From NCBI GenBank assembly GCA_965248255.1, contig CBDFIW010000003.1, positions 1,116,001 to 1,180,000 on the forward strand: a stretch of DNA of 64,000 nucleotides, in the 5' to 3' direction. The DNA comes from JAKZVK01 sp965248255 (GTDB lineage: Bacteria > Acidobacteriota > Terriglobia > Bryobacterales > UBA6623). Below the pieces are notes generated by a model. That model was not told the DNA's origin and searched no databases. It saw only the letters and a list, made by a program, of their open reading frames with translations. Below, piece after piece: positions 10,173 to 19,457 of this stretch; position 1 is the first letter of the stretch; each line of letters starts with the position of its first letter. The translations under genes were made by a program, and so were the position numbers.

Positions 10173-11264
10173 TTGAATCCCGCAAATTATTATGACACTT
10201 TTTGACAGTGTGGAGCATCTATATATGTATGGGCAACCCCAAAGGTGTGAAGCGGGATTTCAAGGCGCTGGAGAAGCGCCGTTTCGAAGCGATGCGGCTG
10301 CTCCACCAAGGCCACAATCAGTCCGAGACGGCGAGACGGCTGAACGTCGCTCGCCAAACCGTCAGTGAGTGGCGGCGGCAATACCGCGAGCAGGGTGCGG
10401 CCGGACTCCGCCAGGCCGGGCGCGCCGGACGCAAGCCGCTCCTCGATGCCGCACAACGCGAACGCCTGACGTCGCTGCTGCTGGAAGGCCCGGAAGCCCA
10501 CGGCTTCCCAACGCCCCTGTGGAGCTGTCCGCGGGTGGCTCGGCTGACCGGAGACGAGTTCGGGGTCGCATACCACGCAGGCCACGCCTGGAAGATCCTG
10601 CGAGCGCTCGACTGGAGCCCGCAACGCCCGGCCGGAAAGGCGCGCGAGCGCAACGAAGAGCGGATCCGCACCTGGAAGCGCAAGACCTGGAAGCGCATTA
10701 AAAAAGCCCAAAACGAAGGCCGTACGCTCGTCTTCATCGACGAAAGCGGATTGAGTCAGAAGCCGCATCGCTGCCGCACCTGGGCGCCACGTGGCCAAAC
10801 ACCGGTGCTGCAGTTTAACTTCAACTGGGAGAAGCTTTCCGTCTCGGCGGGGCTGACGCTGCGTAACTTCTACTTCCGGCTCTATCCCGGTGCGATCGGC
10901 AAAGAGCAAGTGACCGACTTTCTCAAGGCGTTGGTACGTCATATCGATCGCCCGCTGCTGATCGTCTGGGATCGGCTGCCGGCGCACCGTAGCCGCCTGG
11001 TGCAAGAGTTCATCGAACTCTCCGAAGGCCACATCGCAACCGAGTACTTGCCACCCTATGCGCCGGAGTTGAATCCGGTGGAATACATCTGGGCTTACTG
11101 GAAGCAGCACGAGTTGCCGAACGTCTGTCCGAAAGACTACGGCGAGCTGAACGAGCGGGCCCGCAAGGCACTCCGCCGCATGTACCGCAAACCGCGTTTG
11201 ATCACGGCCTTCTGGAAACAGTCTTCTCTTTGTTTTGACTGACTCTATATTATGCGGCAGTCAA
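10173..11264 (+). mobile_element. IS630-family insertion sequence, copy 1 (1092 bp)
   Basis: Flanked by a TA on each side (10171-10172 and 11265-11266), the target duplication expected of IS630/Tc1 elements. The ends are inverted repeats: TTGAATCCCGCAAATTAT inward from the left, TTGACTGCCGCATAATAT inward from the right. Boundaries were fixed by comparison with copy 2 (45069-46162) and by the interrupted kinase-TolB reading frame, which closes perfectly when the element is removed. The two copies look nearly identical; differences noticed are one base in the right end and the length of an internal A run. Confidence 0.95.
10229..11242 (+). CDS. IS630-family transposase, intact copy
   Basis: 337 residues from ATG 10229 (an in-frame TTG at 10202 would add nine). 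An N-terminal helix-turn-helix (QSETARRLNVARQTVSEWRR) is followed by a second winged-helix region and the DDE catalytic domain: VFIDESG (first Asp), LIVWDRLPAH (second Asp) and ELNPVEYIWAYWK (Glu). This is the cut-and-paste transposase of the surrounding element. At the A6 run near 10700 the frame reads through (RIKKAQNEG), unlike copy 2, which has A8 there. Confidence 0.95.
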   Translation: MGNPKGVKRDFKALEKRRFEAMRLLHQGHNQSETARRLNVARQTVSEWRRQYREQGAAGLRQAGRAGRKPLLDAAQRERLTSLLLEGPEAHGFPTPLWSCPRVARLTGDEFGVAYHAGHAWKILRALDWSPQRPAGKARERNEERIRTWKRKTWKRIKKAQNEGRTLVFIDESGLSQKPHRCRTWAPRGQTPVLQFNFNWEKLSVSAGLTLRNFYFRLYPGAIGKEQVTDFLKALVRHIDRPLLIVWDRLPAHRSRLVQEFIELSEGHIATEYLPPYAPELNPVEYIWAYWKQHELPNVCPKDYGELNERARKALRRMYRKPRLITAFWKQSSLCFD

Positions 11265-12680
11265 TAGCTGAGACGCGGATACCGCCCGTTTATGTTGTGG
11301 GAACCTGCCTGAACTGGTCTCCGGACAGCCGTTGGCTGGCTGTGTGCGATGCGGATGATTCCGAATTAATGAAGAGCTTGTTTCTGCTCTCGGTTGATTC
11401 CGGTGAAATGCGAAGGTTGACGTCGGCGCCGGAGGGCTCGCTCGACGGTGATCTCAGTCCCGCCTTTTCTCCGGACGGCCGCACTCTCGCCTTCACCCGG
11501 GGCGGCGCCGCCTTTTTCCGTGATCTCTATCTGCTGGATCTCGGAGACGATCTGATCCCAAAAGGTGAACCGGGGCGGTGGACCTCTATGGAGGGCTTGA
11601 CCACGAGTCCCGTTTTTACCTCCGATGGCCGCGACATTGTCTTCGCTTCGGGCACGACCGACGCCCCAAGCCTCTGGAGAGTGCCGGCATCCGGGTCGGC
11701 CCCGCCTCAACGGCTCTCTTTCGGGGAGCGCGCATTGTTTCCGGCGATCTCCCGCCGAGGGAACCGGGCAGCTTATATGAACGTCCCGGAAGGCGGAGTC
11801 AACATCTGGCGCGCTAATCTACCCATGACGGACGGGGCCGCCATCAAGCTGATTTCCTCTTCGCGGCATGACGACGACCCGCGATATTCTCCCGATGGAA
11901 AGAGCATCGCGTTCACGTCGTATCGCTCCGGCATCAACGAGATCTGGAAGTGCGACAGTGACGGCTCGAACGCTGTACAACTGACTTCGCTTGGCGCCTC
12001 GACGACAAGTCGGCCCCGGTGGGCACCCGATGGGAGCAGCATCGGATTCACGTCTGATCGCGAGGGGCAGGTTGGCGTTTACGTCGTCAACGCCGACGGG
12101 GGCGCGCCTCGGCGCTTGACGAGCGGCTGGTACCCAAGCTGGTCGAGGAACGGGAACCCAAGCTGGTCGAGAGACGGAAAGTGGATCTACTTCATTTCAA
12201 ACCGATCAGGGGATTTTGAGTCTTTCAGGATGCCGGCCACGGGGCAAGGCCCCGTCCAGTTCGTTGCGGTCGGCGCTCCTGGGATGGAATCGCCCGACGG
12301 CAAGCTGTTTTACTTCACGCGTGGGGGCACAAGCCCATCTCTGTGGAGAGTACCGGTAGAGGGAGGCGAGGAAAGCCAAGTCATTGAATCTTTGAAGGGA
12401 GGGTACGAAGTCGTTGAGGACGGGATCTATTTCATTCCCGAATTGACGCCGGGAGCCGGCGCTTCGATTCAGTTTCTTCGCTTTGCCACGCACGACGTCG
12501 AGCACGTCTTAGACCTCGAAGGGGTCCTCACGAGTGGCCTGAGCGTTTCCCCCGACGGCCGATCGATCCTGTATAGCCAGATGGACCAATCGGAGGCCGG
12601 CATCATGCTGGTGGAGAATTTCCGGTGAGGGTTTGGCGTTGTTCGGTTGGCAGCAGACCCCCCGGGCGGTATTGGGTGTT

Positions 12681-12890
12681 TTCCTACGCCCCTGCGGGGC
12701 TTACGGTGTTGTTGTTTACGCTTACCCAGGGCTGATCGCCCTGGGCTATTTTCCGATGCCCCTTCGGGGCTCGAAATCAACGAGGCCGCGAGCTCAGGAG
12801 CCCCGCAGGGGCGAGAGGAAAGTAGCCCAGGGCGATCAAGCCCTGGGTTAGGGTCGACAAAACCCGACAAGCCCTGAAAGGGCGCAGGAA
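12681..12890. repeat. REP palindrome cluster upstream of the RAYT gene
   Basis: A run of short palindromes fills the gap after the TolB gene: GCCCCTGCGGGGC-type units near 12688, 12758 and 12800 (alternating orientation), and CCCAGGGCTGATCGCCCTGGG-type units near 12725 and 12824. The last unit (AGCCCTGAAAGGGCGCAGG) lies just before the transposase start. The same units recur at 13358-13525 and 13581-13672. This is the arrangement of REP/BIME elements around a RAYT. Confidence 0.85.
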
Positions 12891-12892
12891 AA

Positions 12893-13345
12893 ATGGCACA
12901 GACGTTCACGCACCTGTTGACCCACGTGATCTTCTCCACCAAAGAACGGCGGCCCTTGTTGAAGGCCGAAATCAGACCTCGGCTGTTCTCCTACATGGGA
13001 GGGATCATACGGGATCTACGCGGGAAAGCTCTCATGATCAACGGCACCTCCGATCATGTGCACTTGTTGGTCTCGATGCCGGCAACGATCTCGATCGCCG
13101 AGATGATGCGCATCGTGAAATCCAAGTCGTCCGGGTGGGTCCGCGAGCAGTTTGCCTCCGAGGGCGCGTTCGCCTGGCAAGCGGGCTATGGTGCGTTCAG
13201 CGTGAGTCATTCCAACGTGGACGCAGTGAAGGAATACATCGCGGGTCAAGAAGAGCATCATAAGAAGGTGTCTTTTCAGGAGGAGTTGTTGTCGTTTTTG
13301 AGGAAGCAAGGCATTGAGTTCGATGAACGGTATATTTGGAAATAG
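12893..13345 (+). CDS. REP-associated tyrosine transposase (RAYT, Y1/IS200-like)
   Basis: 150 residues. An HUH-type Y1 transposase: the metal-binding HxH is in SDHVHLLVSMP (about residues 58-68), and a candidate nucleophile tyrosine lies in DAVKEYIAGQEEHH. This single-domain nuclease cuts REP hairpins at the foot and probably spreads them; chromosomal RAYTs are often single-copy and domesticated. It is bracketed by REP palindromes on both sides, and a second truncated copy of its N-terminus follows at 13526. The ATG follows the REP unit ending GCGCAGGAAAA, which also supplies the only purine-rich ribosome-binding site. Confidence 0.93.
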   Translation: MAQTFTHLLTHVIFSTKERRPLLKAEIRPRLFSYMGGIIRDLRGKALMINGTSDHVHLLVSMPATISIAEMMRIVKSKSSGWVREQFASEGAFAWQAGYGAFSVSHSNVDAVKEYIAGQEEHHKKVSFQEELLSFLRKQGIEFDERYIWK

Positions 13346-13357
13346 CGGATTGGTTTT

Positions 13358-13525
13358 TCTGCGCCCCTGCGGGGTTTACCGTGTTGTTGCTACCCTTACC
13401 CAGGACGATTAGCCCTTGGTTGAAGTTGATCAGAGCCCCGCAGGGGCAGGTGGAAAGTAGCCCAGGGCGATCAGCCCTGGGTTAGGGTCGCCAAAGCCCA
13501 GCAAGCCCTGAAAGGGCGCAGGAAA
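13358..13525. repeat. REP palindrome cluster downstream of the RAYT gene
   Basis: Same units in the same order as upstream of the RAYT: GCGCCCCTGCGGGG near 13360, GCCCCGCAGGGGC near 13435, AGCCCAGGGCGATCAGCCCT near 13460 and AGCCCTGAAAGGGCGCAGG just before 13526. The block therefore appears to be a copy of the RAYT's own upstream region, placed downstream of it. Confidence 0.85.
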
Positions 13526-13576
13526 ATGGCACAAACCTTCACGGACCGGTTGACCCACGCGGTCTTCGCCATGAAA
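13526..13576 (+). pseudogene. Truncated second RAYT copy, first 17 codons
   Basis: The first 17 codons read MAQTFTDRLTHAVFAMK, clearly related to the start of the intact RAYT (MAQTFTHLLTHVIFSTK), and the 25 or so bases before the ATG are also shared. After codon 17 the sequence switches directly into REP palindromes. The frame stays open through the REP into the TonB receptor signal peptide, so the RAYT start codon may now serve the receptor gene. Confidence 0.8.
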
Positions 13577-13580
13577 CCCT

Positions 13581-13672
13581 TCCTGCGCCCCTGCGGGGCT
13601 TCCGGTGTTGTGGCGCCCCCTGACCCAGGGCTAAACGCCCTGGGCTACCATCCAACGCCCCTGCGGGGCTTG
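13581..13672. repeat. REP palindromes inside the 5' end of the TonB receptor reading frame
   Basis: Two GCGCCCCTGCGGGG-type units (about 13581 and 13655) flank a CCCAGGGCTAAACGCCCTGGG unit. They are read through in frame as a Pro/Gly-rich linker between the RAYT fragment and the receptor's hydrophobic signal segment. Confidence 0.85.
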
Positions 13673-16600
13673 TTGATCCTGGCGTGCGCGTTATCCTTCC
13701 CGCCCCTCCCCGCGGTGGCGCAAAGCGTCACCAGGGCGTTCGTGGGGCGGATCACCGATCCCAGTGACAGCGTGATCGTTGGCGCCCAGGTTCGGGCGAT
13801 CAACGTGGCCACCGGCGCGGTTGACACTGCTAATACCGATGAAACCGGCTTCTACCGCATCGCGAATCTCTTGCCGGGGGAATACTCAATCGAGGTCGAA
13901 GCGTCTGGTTTCCAAACAGCCAAAACCTCCGCGCAACGCCTGAGCCTGGCCGAGAATCCGCGCCTGGATATCAAGCTGGAACTCGGGGCCGAGACGGACT
14001 CGATAACGGTCGAGGACACCGCCGGCGAGGTCAACACCGAGGACGCGCAACTGGGCAAGGTGATGCGCGACATCGGGGTGCTGCCGGTACTTTCGACCGC
14101 GAACGGCCGCAGTGTCCTTGCTCTGGTCTACACCCAGCCCGGCACCGCGCCCGCGCCCGCCGGCAATCTTGGCGGTACCGGCAACTCTGTCAACGGCCAG
14201 CGGGCCCGGCAGAACCACTTTGTCGTCGACGGGGCGACCACGAATTTTGCATTCGGCAATTGGGTTGGGGGGGCCACCGCGATTTCACCCAACGCTGTCG
14301 AGGAGTTCCGCATCGTCACGAGTCCCATGAAGGCCGAATACGGTAGAAGCCCGGGGGGGGCCTGATCCTCACGACAAAGTCAGGTGGCAACCAGTTCCAC
14401 GGCATGGCGACCGAAGTCTTCCGCAACCGGCAACTCAATGCCGTTCCTTTCTTTCAGAAATCCGCTCCGGGTGGAACACCCGAGAGCTTCGCAAACGGAC
14501 TTCCCCGCAAGCCTGGTTACAACAGCCACGACTTTGATGTCAATATGGGGGGGCCGATCGAGCGAAGCAAGACGTTCTTCTTTGCGTCCTATCTGGGGTT
14601 CCGGCGGCGCACGGAACTTGCCCGCTCAGCGACCGTACCCAACGAGGGCGAGCGTCAGGCTATCGAGGCGTTTGGAACACCACAAGCCCAGGCGCTGCTT
14701 GGGCTGCTGCCGCACGGCACCGAAGGCAACACGGTTTTTAGCAGCTTGCGAAGCGACCTCGATCGCGACCAGATCCTGTTCAAGATCGATCATCATTTCA
14801 GTGCGGCGAACCGCTTGGCGGTCACGCATTTTAACGAGACGTTTCGAAGAATTCGTCCTGCTGCTGAGTTACGTGTGCCGGGTTTCGAATGGTCCGACGA
14901 GTTTCCATTCCAAAACTTGATCGTGCGCAACACGCACTCGTTCGGCCCAAATCTGTTCCACGAGTTCCGAGCAGCGTTCCAGAGCGTAAGCTGGGATAGT
15001 TCTAATCCGGCAAACCCGATCCCACTGAGCAGTTTGGGGCTGAACACCATTGTGCCCGACCTTCCCGACAAGTCAACGGCGCCGCTGGTCGTCATCACAG
15101 GCTTCAGTGAATTCGGGGACGCCGGTATTCCCGCGGTGGCTACCGAGACCACGCTTCAATTCAGCGACAACGTGAGTTGGACCCACGGCCGGCATGCCCT
15201 CAAATTTGGCGGCAACTTTAGGTCGACGGCTTTCAATGCGACAACTTCCTTGTTCAACAACGGGCTCATTGTTGCCGACGGCAGCGGCACGGCAAACGGC
15301 CTCGTTCCCGTGATCGAGGGGCTCTCGGCTCCCTTGAACGACTTTGCCAATGGTTTCGCGACCTTTTTCGGGCAGGGAACAGCGGCAGTCACCCGCGACC
15401 GCACGTGGTCCACGAACCTGTTTCTCCAGGATGACTGGAAGGTCAAGAGTAACTTGACTTTGAATCTGGGGCTGCGCTGGGATTACAACAGGGGCCTGAC
15501 GGATGTACACGATCGTGTGGCTGCTTTGCGGCCGGGGCAACAGTCCGTCATTTTTCCGGACGCGCCAGTGGGTTTGGTTTACCCCGGCGACGCGGGGATC
15601 TCGCGCTCCACCTACGGCGAGGACTGGAACAACTTCGCTCCTCGTTTTGGTTTTGCCTGGGACATTCTCAAGAACGGGCGGCTGGCGCTGCGGGGCGGCT
15701 ACGGCTTGTTCTATGACCTTCATAACTTTGAACTAACATTCAATGTGACAAGGGCTGCCCCCTACACGATTAACCCGAGAGTTTTTTTCACGGACTATGC
15801 CAATCCCTGGGAGGGGTCGCGGATCAATCCGACGTCGCAACCCTTTCCGCATGTTCCACCCGAGCCGGGTGGAAGTTTTGACTTCGCCGCGCTGGCCCCG
15901 ATCAGCATGTGGGGATTGGACCCCAATCTGCGCACACCTTACGGCCAGCAGTGGAGCCTGCAAGTGCAATACGAGTTGCGGCCCAACTGGCTCCTGGAGG
16001 TGGGCTATGTGGGATCGAACGGAGTTAAGCTCTACAGCTTTCAGGAGGCCAACCCGGCCGTGGTCGGTCCGGGGGCCCACGCGGGCAACACCCATCTCCG
16101 CCGCATCCTCAATCAGGACCACCCCCAGAGGGAGCAGTTTGGAGGGGCGGTCTTCGGCATCCTTCCGCAGTATCGAAGCAACCGCAACTCCAACTACAAC
16201 AGCTTGCAGGTTAATCTGACCAAGCGGTTCTCGGGCGGATTTCAGATGACCCATGCTTACACCTGGTCGCACGCCATCGACACGGTGTCGGACCAGGGGT
16301 TCGTCGCCGGGCGGTCCCAGCGGGGCCATGCCGACTACGACCGCCGCCACGTTTATGTCGGGACCTATGTCTACGAATTCCCGTGGCGTCGGACGCAGAC
16401 GGGACGGTTCGGCAAGCTTGTAGGAGGCTGGGGGGCATCGGGCGTAACAACGATTCACAGCGGTACTCCGTTCGCCGTGCTTGACAGCGGCGGCCGCTGC
16501 CTGTGTGGGGACGCCGTCGAGAAAACACCCGACTACCTCGGCGGCGAGATCGCTTTTCACGACCCCCGCTCGACGGATGCGGTCCCAGGCCGGCCGAATT

Positions 16601-16944
16601 CCTGGTTCGACGGCACCGGCGGCGGGACGCCCACCGCCGGCGACAATCCACACTTCCGCAGGGTGGGCTCAGCGCCGGTTTACGAGCTGGGCGCGGGACG
16701 CTTCGGCAACTTCGGACGCAATGTCTTGCGCAGTCCCGGCTTCGTGAACTGGCAACTAGCCGTTTTCAAGCGAACACAGATTACAGAGCGTCAGAACATC
16801 GAATTCCGTGCCGAGTTTTTCAATCTGTTCAACCAAGCCCAGTTCCTGAATCCCATCGGCGACATCGGCAGCCCGAATTTCGGGAGAATCCTCGAGACCG
16901 CCGACCCGCGCATCGTACAGCTCCTGCTGCAATACAGCTTTTGA
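13670..16944 (+). pseudogene. Oar-like TonB-dependent receptor with CarboxypepD-regulatory domain, frameshifted at a G8 run
   Basis: The mature protein begins after a hydrophobic signal segment (LLILACALSFPPLPAVAQS). A carboxypeptidase regulatory-like beta-sandwich follows (VGRITDPSDSVIVGAQVRA...), then a plug (VNGQRARQNHFVVDGA) and a large beta-barrel ending in the outer-membrane signature LLLQYSF. Receptors of this type import large or complexed substrates and are abundant in Acidobacteria. At 14353-14360 a run of eight G shifts the frame: upstream ends YGRSPGGA-stop, while the downstream frame continues LILTTKSGGNQFHG. Nine G would fuse them. The native start is missing: translation could begin at TTG 13670/13673 or at the RAYT ATG 13526, which is in frame. 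Call it phase-off, decayed or miscalled at the homopolymer. Confidence 0.88.
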
Positions 16945-17139
16945 GCGCTCTCACCGGCTCCCGCGCCGCTGAAAGAGACCTCTGCATCGGGCCCTGGCCC
17001 GTTGCCGCACGGGGGCTCTTGGAACTAAGTCACTTGGAGCGAGTGACATAGAGCCAATCTGCGGATACCTGTCGCGAGATCGGGTACCGTCCATCTGCGT
17101 GCAATGAAAGGCGCTCGTCGAGGGCCGGCTACAGGAAAA

Positions 17140-17772
17140 TTAGGGGTTCTGGAGGAAGTAGTTGAACTCGCGCTCGCGGCCGATGGTGGTCAGCGGGCCG
17201 TGGCCGGGGATGACGTCGACATCGTCGTCGAGAGTGAGCAGCTTGTCACGGATCGAAACGAGGATCCGGCGGGCGTCGCCTCCCGGCAGGTCGGTGCGCC
17301 CGATGCTGTCCCGGAAGAGCGTGTCGCCGGCGAGGAGTTTGTTCTCGACGGGGAGGTGGAGGCTGATGCTGCCTTGGGTATGCCCCGGCGTGTGCAGGAC
17401 GTGAAGCTTGGTCTGGGCCAAGGTGACGACGTCGGCGTCACGTACGGTGACATCGATGGAGGGCTTTTCCGGCGGTCGCATGCCGAGCATCGCCGCTTGG
17501 TCTTCGAGCGCGGCGCACATCCACAAGTCGTCCTCGTTCATGTAGACAGGCGCGCCGGTTTGTTGGTGCAGTTGCGCCGCACCTCCGATATGGTCGATGT
17601 GCGCGTGGGTCACGATGATGCCGGTGACGCGGAGGTTGTGGCGGTCGAGAATGTCCTGAATCTTCTCGATCTCGTCGCCCGGATCGACCACCAGCGCTTC
17701 CCGCGTCTCTTCGTCGCCGAGAATCGAGCAGTTGCACTGCAGGGGGCCAACGGGAAGGATCTCGTGAATCAT
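17140..17772 (-). CDS. MBL-fold metallohydrolase (glyoxalase II-like)
   Basis: 210 residues, single metallo-beta-lactamase domain. The THAHIDHIGG motif (HxHxDH), HTPGHTQGS (third His), GDTLFRDSIGRTD and PGHGPLTT (last His) are all present, so the binuclear metal site is complete. Small cytosolic MBL hydrolases of this length act on thioesters such as S-lactoylglutathione or related thiol adducts; exact substrate cannot be read from sequence. It is transcribed away from the membrane-protein gene at 17853, with an 80-base shared upstream region containing a TATAAT on the + strand at 17779. Confidence 0.92.
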   Translation of the reverse strand: MIHEILPVGPLQCNCSILGDEETREALVVDPGDEIEKIQDILDRHNLRVTGIIVTHAHIDHIGGAAQLHQQTGAPVYMNEDDLWMCAALEDQAAMLGMRPPEKPSIDVTVRDADVVTLAQTKLHVLHTPGHTQGSISLHLPVENKLLAGDTLFRDSIGRTDLPGGDARRILVSIRDKLLTLDDDVDVIPGHGPLTTIGREREFNYFLQNP

Positions 17773-17852
17773 TGTCGGTATAATATCAATTCCCTTTCGA
17801 CGGGCTTGCGCCTGCTCTGGAACGTCGCTGGGCCGACCGAGGACAACTTCTC

Positions 17853-18281
17853 GTGGACATTCTCTTCCGCTGGCTTCATATCGTCTCCGCCGCGTTCGTT
17901 GTGGGCGGCTTTATCTACGCGCGCTTTGTGGTGCTCCCGGCAATGGAGGGACTGGGCGGTGACGAGCGCTCGGCGATGCTCGGCCGCTTGGCCGCGCGGG
18001 TGAGAAACCTCGCGCTGGTTTCCATCGTCCTGCTGCTTGTCTCAGGGACCTACAACTTGTTCAACGTGGTCCGCTCCGGCGTCGATACGACCTACCTGAT
18101 GGCCTTCGGCATCAAGTTCGTCTTGGCGCTACACGTCTTCGGGATGCTGTTCTTGCTCTCTATTCCTCCGAGCGGGGACCCGGCGCGTGACGCGAAGCGC
18201 CCGCGGTTGATGTTCGGCGCGATCATTTCGAGCTTGATCATCCTGCTTTTGGCCGCCTATCTGCGGACCCTGCATAGCTGA
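17853..18281 (+). CDS. Four-TM membrane protein (CopD/DUF2269-like)
   Basis: 142 residues beginning at GTG 17853, with four hydrophobic segments at about 4-28, 52-72, 85-106 and 118-138. The first, WLHIVSAAFVVGGFIYARFV, contains a His in the position typical of CopD-like and DUF2269-like proteins, where it may ligate haem or copper. Function not established. The stop is five bases before the ygfZ start, so the two are probably co-transcribed. Assignment to CopD-like proteins is by pattern only. Confidence 0.75.
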   Translation: MDILFRWLHIVSAAFVVGGFIYARFVVLPAMEGLGGDERSAMLGRLAARVRNLALVSIVLLLVSGTYNLFNVVRSGVDTTYLMAFGIKFVLALHVFGMLFLLSIPPSGDPARDAKRPRLMFGAIISSLIILLLAAYLRTLHS

Positions 18282-18285
18282 CGCG

Positions 18286-19218
18286 ATGTCGGGCTACTTG
18301 GTGCTCCACGAGGCGGCGGCGTGGTTCGACCTTTCCCCGCGGGGCAAGATCCGCGCGACCGGCGCGGACCGCCAGAGCTTTCTCCACAACATCTCAAGCA
18401 ACGCCATCGAGGGGCTCTCCGCGGGCCAGGGGACGCGCGCTTTCTTCTTGAACGCTCATGGCCAAATCCAGGCCGATGCCTTCCTGTACGTCGCGGCGGA
18501 TCACGTTCTTCTTGACACCGAGCCCGAGAGCGGTGCTTCACTTGTCGAGCATCTCGAAAAATTCATCATCATGGACGACGTGACCCTTGAGGATCAGACC
18601 AACTCGCTAGCGGAGTTGGCCCTCGAGGGCCCGCTAGCCGAGGAGGTGACCGGCCGGCTCGTCCCTCGGCTCCCGGTCGATGACTACGATCATCTGTCGA
18701 CCGATGCGGTGCGAATCATCCGAAACTCATTCACGGGGCAGGCCGGCTTCCGATTTCTCATTCCAGCGGCACAGAAAGACGAATGGGCCGGGCGGATCGA
18801 GCAGGCCGGCACCGTGGCCGCCACTGCGCAGGAGTGTCGCGTCGTGCGTGTGGAGAACCAGGTAGCCCGTCACGGCGAGGACTTTTTCGCCACCTCACTG
18901 CCACACGAGTCGCAGCGCCTTGACCGCGTCTCTTTCACAGAGGGATGTTATCTCGGCCAAGAAATCGTCGAGAGAGTGCGCTCCCGTGGACAGGTGAACC
19001 GCAAGCTGGTCGGCCTCGAGATCGAGGGAGAAGCACCGCCCGAGAGCGGCACGGAAGTGCAGTTTGGGGGCAAGCCTGTCGGCAAACTCAGCAGCCCCGT
19101 GTACTCGCCAAAGCTCGCTCGCGTCGTTTCTTTCGCCATCTTACGGCGCGAGGCTGCCGAGCCAGGCACGGCGATCAAGGTGGCCGGGCGCGCCGGCCGG
19201 GTGCGCTCGGGACCCTGA
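18286..19218 (+). CDS. ygfZ: YgfZ/GcvT-domain folate-binding protein
   Basis: 310 residues. The diagnostic signature GCYLGQEIVERVRSRGQV (K/E-G-C-Y-x-G-Q-E, around residue 223) identifies the YgfZ/CAF17 (IBA57) family, which uses tetrahydrofolate to support repair or assembly of certain Fe-S enzymes such as MiaB. N-terminal GcvT-like region (GKIRATGADRQSFLHNISSN) and C-terminal beta-barrel (AEPGTAIKVAGRAGRV) are both present. Length is normal. Start ATG 18286 follows the upstream membrane-protein stop closely, consistent with an operon. Confidence 0.93.
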   Translation: MSGYLVLHEAAAWFDLSPRGKIRATGADRQSFLHNISSNAIEGLSAGQGTRAFFLNAHGQIQADAFLYVAADHVLLDTEPESGASLVEHLEKFIIMDDVTLEDQTNSLAELALEGPLAEEVTGRLVPRLPVDDYDHLSTDAVRIIRNSFTGQAGFRFLIPAAQKDEWAGRIEQAGTVAATAQECRVVRVENQVARHGEDFFATSLPHESQRLDRVSFTEGCYLGQEIVERVRSRGQVNRKLVGLEIEGEAPPESGTEVQFGGKPVGKLSSPVYSPKLARVVSFAILRREAAEPGTAIKVAGRAGRVRSGP

Positions 19219-19363
19219 ACCAGCCCAAAGCCAGGGGCGCCGCTGCTTCTGCCCACGGCGCGCACGGATTCGAACCCGTGCCCGTTGGCCTCGCGGCGGA
19301 CGGTTATGGCAAACTAGCCAAGGGCTGCGCCCTTGATATCCCAACGGAACCGCGAACCGAAAA

Positions 19364-19444
19364 GTAGGGGCACAGCATGCTGTGCCCGTGTTCGGGTCAA
19401 GTTGTCGGTTCGCAGCCGCCGGGCACGGCATGCCGTGCCCCTAC
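19364..19444. repeat. Inverted pair of palindromic GTAGGGGCAC...GTGCCCCTAC units
   Basis: A left unit at 19364-19390 (GTAGGGGCACAGCATGCTGT...) and a right unit at 19421-19444 (GGGCACGGCATGCCGTGCCC CTAC), each a palindrome around GCATGC and inverted relative to each other with a 30-base spacer. It is an intergenic REP-like repeat. It ends about 14 bases before the PP2C start. The 239-base gap between ygfZ and the phosphatase otherwise holds only an unconvincing tRNA-like T-arm near 19262. Confidence 0.75.
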
Positions 19445-19457
19445 ATTCTCGGACCGG

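Larger units (their letters stand above)
8493..12628 (+). pseudogene. Winged-helix / Ser-Thr kinase / TolB-propeller gene, frameshifted twice and split by an IS630-type element
   Basis: Domain order: a Trans_reg_C winged helix (residues about 5-110, ending RRGYRFIG), a Hanks-type kinase (GEGGMGVVYKAED loop, VALKFL lysine, HRDIKGAN catalytic loop, DFG, SYAAPEQARG), one transmembrane segment (TAAAVVLTIAGLSVG) and a PD40/TolB beta-propeller. This fusion is characteristic of Acidobacteria. The frame breaks at 9011-9016, where a C6 run has one C too many (after HLTRDP, the kinase continues in the next frame), and again near 9745-9755 between the kinase and the TM segment; the two shifts cancel. 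The propeller is then interrupted at the TA at 10171 by an IS. Removing 10173-11264 and one TA rejoins the frame exactly (...GGPKRKL-AETRIPPVYV...). Either dead or, for the homopolymer breaks, partly assembly error; the IS alone would separate the kinase from most of the propeller. Confidence 0.9.

Noticed and set aside
10190..11110. Long antisense open frame inside IS630 copy 1 (and its counterpart in copy 2)
   Set aside because: It mirrors the transposase codons on the opposite strand in a GC-rich gene, and its protein has no family features.
12681..13672. Palindrome clusters considered as CRISPR or transcription terminators
   Set aside because: Units alternate in orientation, vary in spacing and surround a RAYT gene, which fits REP/BIME elements.
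15733..16653. Long antisense open frame opposite the TonB receptor barrel
   Set aside because: GC-rich shadow of the receptor; no ribosome-binding site or recognisable domain.
19255..19335. Possible minus-strand tRNA near GCACGGATTCGAACCCGTGC
   Set aside because: The palindrome gives an eight-base loop instead of the seven of a T-arm, and no matching acceptor or D-arm was found. A decayed tRNA cannot be excluded.
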